A DNA stretch of 7,492 bases from Gammaproteobacteria bacterium (GTDB taxonomy: Bacteria; Pseudomonadota; Gammaproteobacteria; DRJJ01), in the NCBI GenBank assembly GCA_011052255.1, contig DRJJ01000027.1:1-7492 (forward strand). The letters are read 5' to 3'. Shown here piece by piece: positions 6,181 to 7,492 of the stretch. The translations under genes and the position numbers were made by a program. Numbering within the stretch: the stretch's first letter is position 1; each line of letters starts with the position of its first letter. The notes below the pieces were generated by a model. The model had not been told where the DNA came from, ran no database searches, and was given only the letters and a program-made list of their open reading frames with translations.

Positions 6181-6275
6181 ATATCATACTATTAGATTGG
6201 TATTATTTGGCTTAAGCTAGACACTCATAAAGTTATTGTAAGTAACAATAATAAGCATAACTACTGGGGTCTGGG
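6181..6275. promoter_or_regulatory. Intergenic region upstream of the haem gene pair
   Basis: This AT-rich gap likely holds the promoter of the pentahaem/DUF3365 unit. A perfect inverted repeat at 6233-6251 (listed separately) is the clearest signal. Candidate -10 and -35 hexamers are too weak to place. GGGG at 6266-6269, 6 nt before the GTG start, is the ribosome binding site and decides the start at 6276. Confidence 0.4.
6233..6251. repeat. Inverted repeat TTATTGT-N5-ACAATAA
   Basis: Perfect 7 bp arms separated by AAGTA end 24 bp before the cytochrome start codon. It is not an FNR box (TTGAT-N4-ATCAA). No T-run follows. It may be an operator for the haem genes or a 5'-leader hairpin. Confidence 0.5.
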
Positions 6276-6962
6276 GTGAGTAACAGAAAAAAACGTTATC
6301 ATCGTGTCGGTTATCTGACTGGTATTGTTGTCAGCCTGCTAGGTCTGGCAGTATTACTCTATCCGGAGAATAATTTACTTTCTGCTCCGGGTTCAATGAA
6401 TACAGGGCATGAAACCCTGTCCTGCAATGTCTGTCATCTTGATGCAAAGGGTAGCCTGAGGCAACGCTTACAGGCCAATGTCCAGTATCTGTTCGGCAAT
6501 CGTAACAATCCCGTTGTATTGGGCCACAGGGAGGTAGGGAACAGCGATTGCCTTGCCTGTCATGACCGACCTGAAGACAGACATCCTGTTTACCGTTTCC
6601 TTGAACCTCGTTATGCGAAAGTAAGGCGGGAGATACAGGTACAGTTCTGTACCAGTTGTCATCGAGAACATGAGGGCAAAAGAGTCACACAGAAAACAGG
6701 GTTCTGTGTTAACTGTCACGATGAACTGTTAATGCGTAAAGATCCTCTTGATATCCCGCATGTTACCTTGATAAAAGAAAAGCGTTGGGAAAGTTGCCTG
6801 GGTTGTCATGATTTTCACGGTAATCATATTTTCACGGAAACAAATCATGTCAAAGAAGCATGGGCAGAAAATGAAATATTAACCTATTTTAATGGTGGCA
6901 AATCACCTTATTCGAAGAAACGTCATTACCAGGCATTAAAGGTGCGCTCTGATGCAAAATAA
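6276..6962 (+). CDS. Membrane-anchored pentahaem c-type cytochrome
   Basis: The 228-residue protein contains five CXXCH haem-attachment motifs: Cys50-His54, Cys92-His96, Cys125-His129, Cys144-His148 and Cys174-His178. At least eight further His residues after the N-terminal helix (45, 84, 103, 132, 162, 181, 184, 191) could act as distal ligands, so bis-His low-potential haems are likely. Residues 1-10 are basic (RKKR) and 11-29 form a single hydrophobic helix, giving an inner-membrane anchor with the haem part in the periplasm. Spacing of the motifs resembles the cytochrome c3/multihaem class, but it is not a clear NapC/NrfH member. The likely role is periplasmic electron transfer. The GTG start at 6276 has GGGG (6266-6269) upstream. 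The stop codon overlaps the start of the next gene by 11 bp, so the two are translationally coupled. The partners and electron donor are not deducible. Confidence 0.9.
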   Translation: MSNRKKRYHRVGYLTGIVVSLLGLAVLLYPENNLLSAPGSMNTGHETLSCNVCHLDAKGSLRQRLQANVQYLFGNRNNPVVLGHREVGNSDCLACHDRPEDRHPVYRFLEPRYAKVRREIQVQFCTSCHREHEGKRVTQKTGFCVNCHDELLMRKDPLDIPHVTLIKEKRWESCLGCHDFHGNHIFTETNHVKEAWAENEILTYFNGGKSPYSKKRHYQALKVRSDAK

Positions 6963-7492
6963 AACATTCGTGCTGGTGTTTGCTCTTCTGAGTGTGGTGC
7001 TCGTCTATCTGTTTTATTCTGCGCCTCCACCACTGGATGAGAACAGGAATAGTGGTGTGCGGATCCCGGTTAAGCAGGTTCTTGAAATACTGAATGAGGA
7101 AAACCGACTGACCAGGGAACTGTATACAAAGGAAATTGTAGGGCTGGGAAAGAAGGCAGGGCTGGATTTTGATGAGAACTGGCGTGACGATGACATACAT
7201 GCCGGACCATTGCCGGCGCAATTCCTGAGAGAGGTGGCCAACACACTGGAAAAGAGCCCGGTAACGATTGGCCTGTACCTGGGTTCTGATTATCCGATTA
7301 ACCAGGCCAACCTGTTTGAGGGCAAACAAATGGGGATATACCGAAAGCTCAAACAGGACAGGCAGGCACAGTTTTTCTATGTAGAAGACATACAACGTTA
7401 TGCCTATATGTTCGAAGATGTAGCCATTTCCAGTGTCTGTGTAGATTGTCATAATAATCATGATGAGTCACCCAAAGAGGACTGGAAGTTAA
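6952..7492 (+). CDS. Tll0287-like (DUF3365) c-type haem protein, partial
   Basis: The gene is open at the right edge; 180 residues are visible. An N-terminal hydrophobic helix (about 5-23) is followed by a periplasmic domain of the DUF3365/Tll0287-like type (PF11845): an amphipathic helix with 'VKQVLEILNEENR', a central 'YPINQANLF' segment typical of the family, and the conserved C-terminal 'SSVCVDCHNNHDESPKEDWKL' region (about 160-180) with one haem site, Cys163-Cys166-His167. In this family the domain occurs alone or as the sensor part of histidine kinases, GGDEF proteins and chemoreceptors; the cut prevents a choice. The ATG lies inside the end of the pentahaem gene (11 bp overlap), with AAAGGTG (6938-6944) 7 nt upstream as ribosome binding site. 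Coupling suggests that the two haem proteins work together, for example as an electron carrier and a redox sensor, which is inference. Confidence 0.88.
   Translation, partial: MQNKTFVLVFALLSVVLVYLFYSAPPPLDENRNSGVRIPVKQVLEILNEENRLTRELYTKEIVGLGKKAGLDFDENWRDDDIHAGPLPAQFLREVANTLEKSPVTIGLYLGSDYPINQANLFEGKQMGIYRKLKQDRQAQFFYVEDIQRYAYMFEDVAISSVCVDCHNNHDESPKEDWKL

Noticed and set aside
6889..7461. A 190-codon minus-strand open frame opposite the DUF3365 gene.
   Set aside because: The plus strand here encodes a recognisable family with a CXXCH haem site, a ribosome binding site and coupling to the upstream gene. The antisense product shows no domain.

Overview
The window looks like part of a gammaproteobacterial chromosome. 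This rests on Sec and lipoprotein signal peptides, an outer-membrane beta-barrel, DUF3313 and patatin-lipoprotein families, an AraC regulator of the OruR/ArgR-like type, a globin-coupled sensor and multihaem c-type cytochromes. Base composition is moderate, with AT-rich intergenic stretches. A free-living, respiratory-versatile lineage such as a sulfur- or metal-cycling gammaproteobacterium fits, but I cannot name a genus. There are no RNA genes, insertion sequences, CRISPR arrays or attachment sites that I can support.

Layout. The left edge (minus strand) carries the first 115 codons of a globin-coupled sensor, cut by the window border. A 250-262 bp gap follows, then a minus-strand AraC-family regulator (608-1597). 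A 227 bp divergent intergenic region with three perfect inverted repeats separates it from a plus-strand run of genes that continues to the right edge: a small threonine-rich secreted protein (1825-2124), a periplasmic DUF3313 protein (2279-3016), a patatin-like phospholipase lipoprotein (3048-4259), an outer-membrane barrel of the MetA-pathway/phenol-degradation transporter family (4299-5234), a CDF-type divalent cation exporter (5278-6180), a membrane-anchored pentahaem cytochrome c (6276-6962) and the start of a Tll0287-like (DUF3365) monohaem protein (6952 to the edge).

How the parts may work together. DUF3313, patatin and barrel genes are 31 and 39 bp apart and all three products are exported, so they probably form one envelope operon acting on lipids or hydrophobic compounds in the periplasm and outer membrane. 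The CDF gene follows after 43 bp and may be co-transcribed. The divergent AraC regulator, of a type often found beside lipid or aromatic metabolism genes, is the obvious candidate controller. The two haem genes form a second, translationally coupled unit with its own upstream inverted repeat. They look like a redox or electron-transfer/sensing pair. The globin sensor at the other end is a third haem-binding protein, but belongs to a separate transcript.

The most interesting unexplained items are the envelope cassette as a unit, the conserved-looking threonine tract of the small secreted protein, the clustered inverted repeats in the regulator/operon gap, and the overlapping pentahaem/DUF3365 pair.
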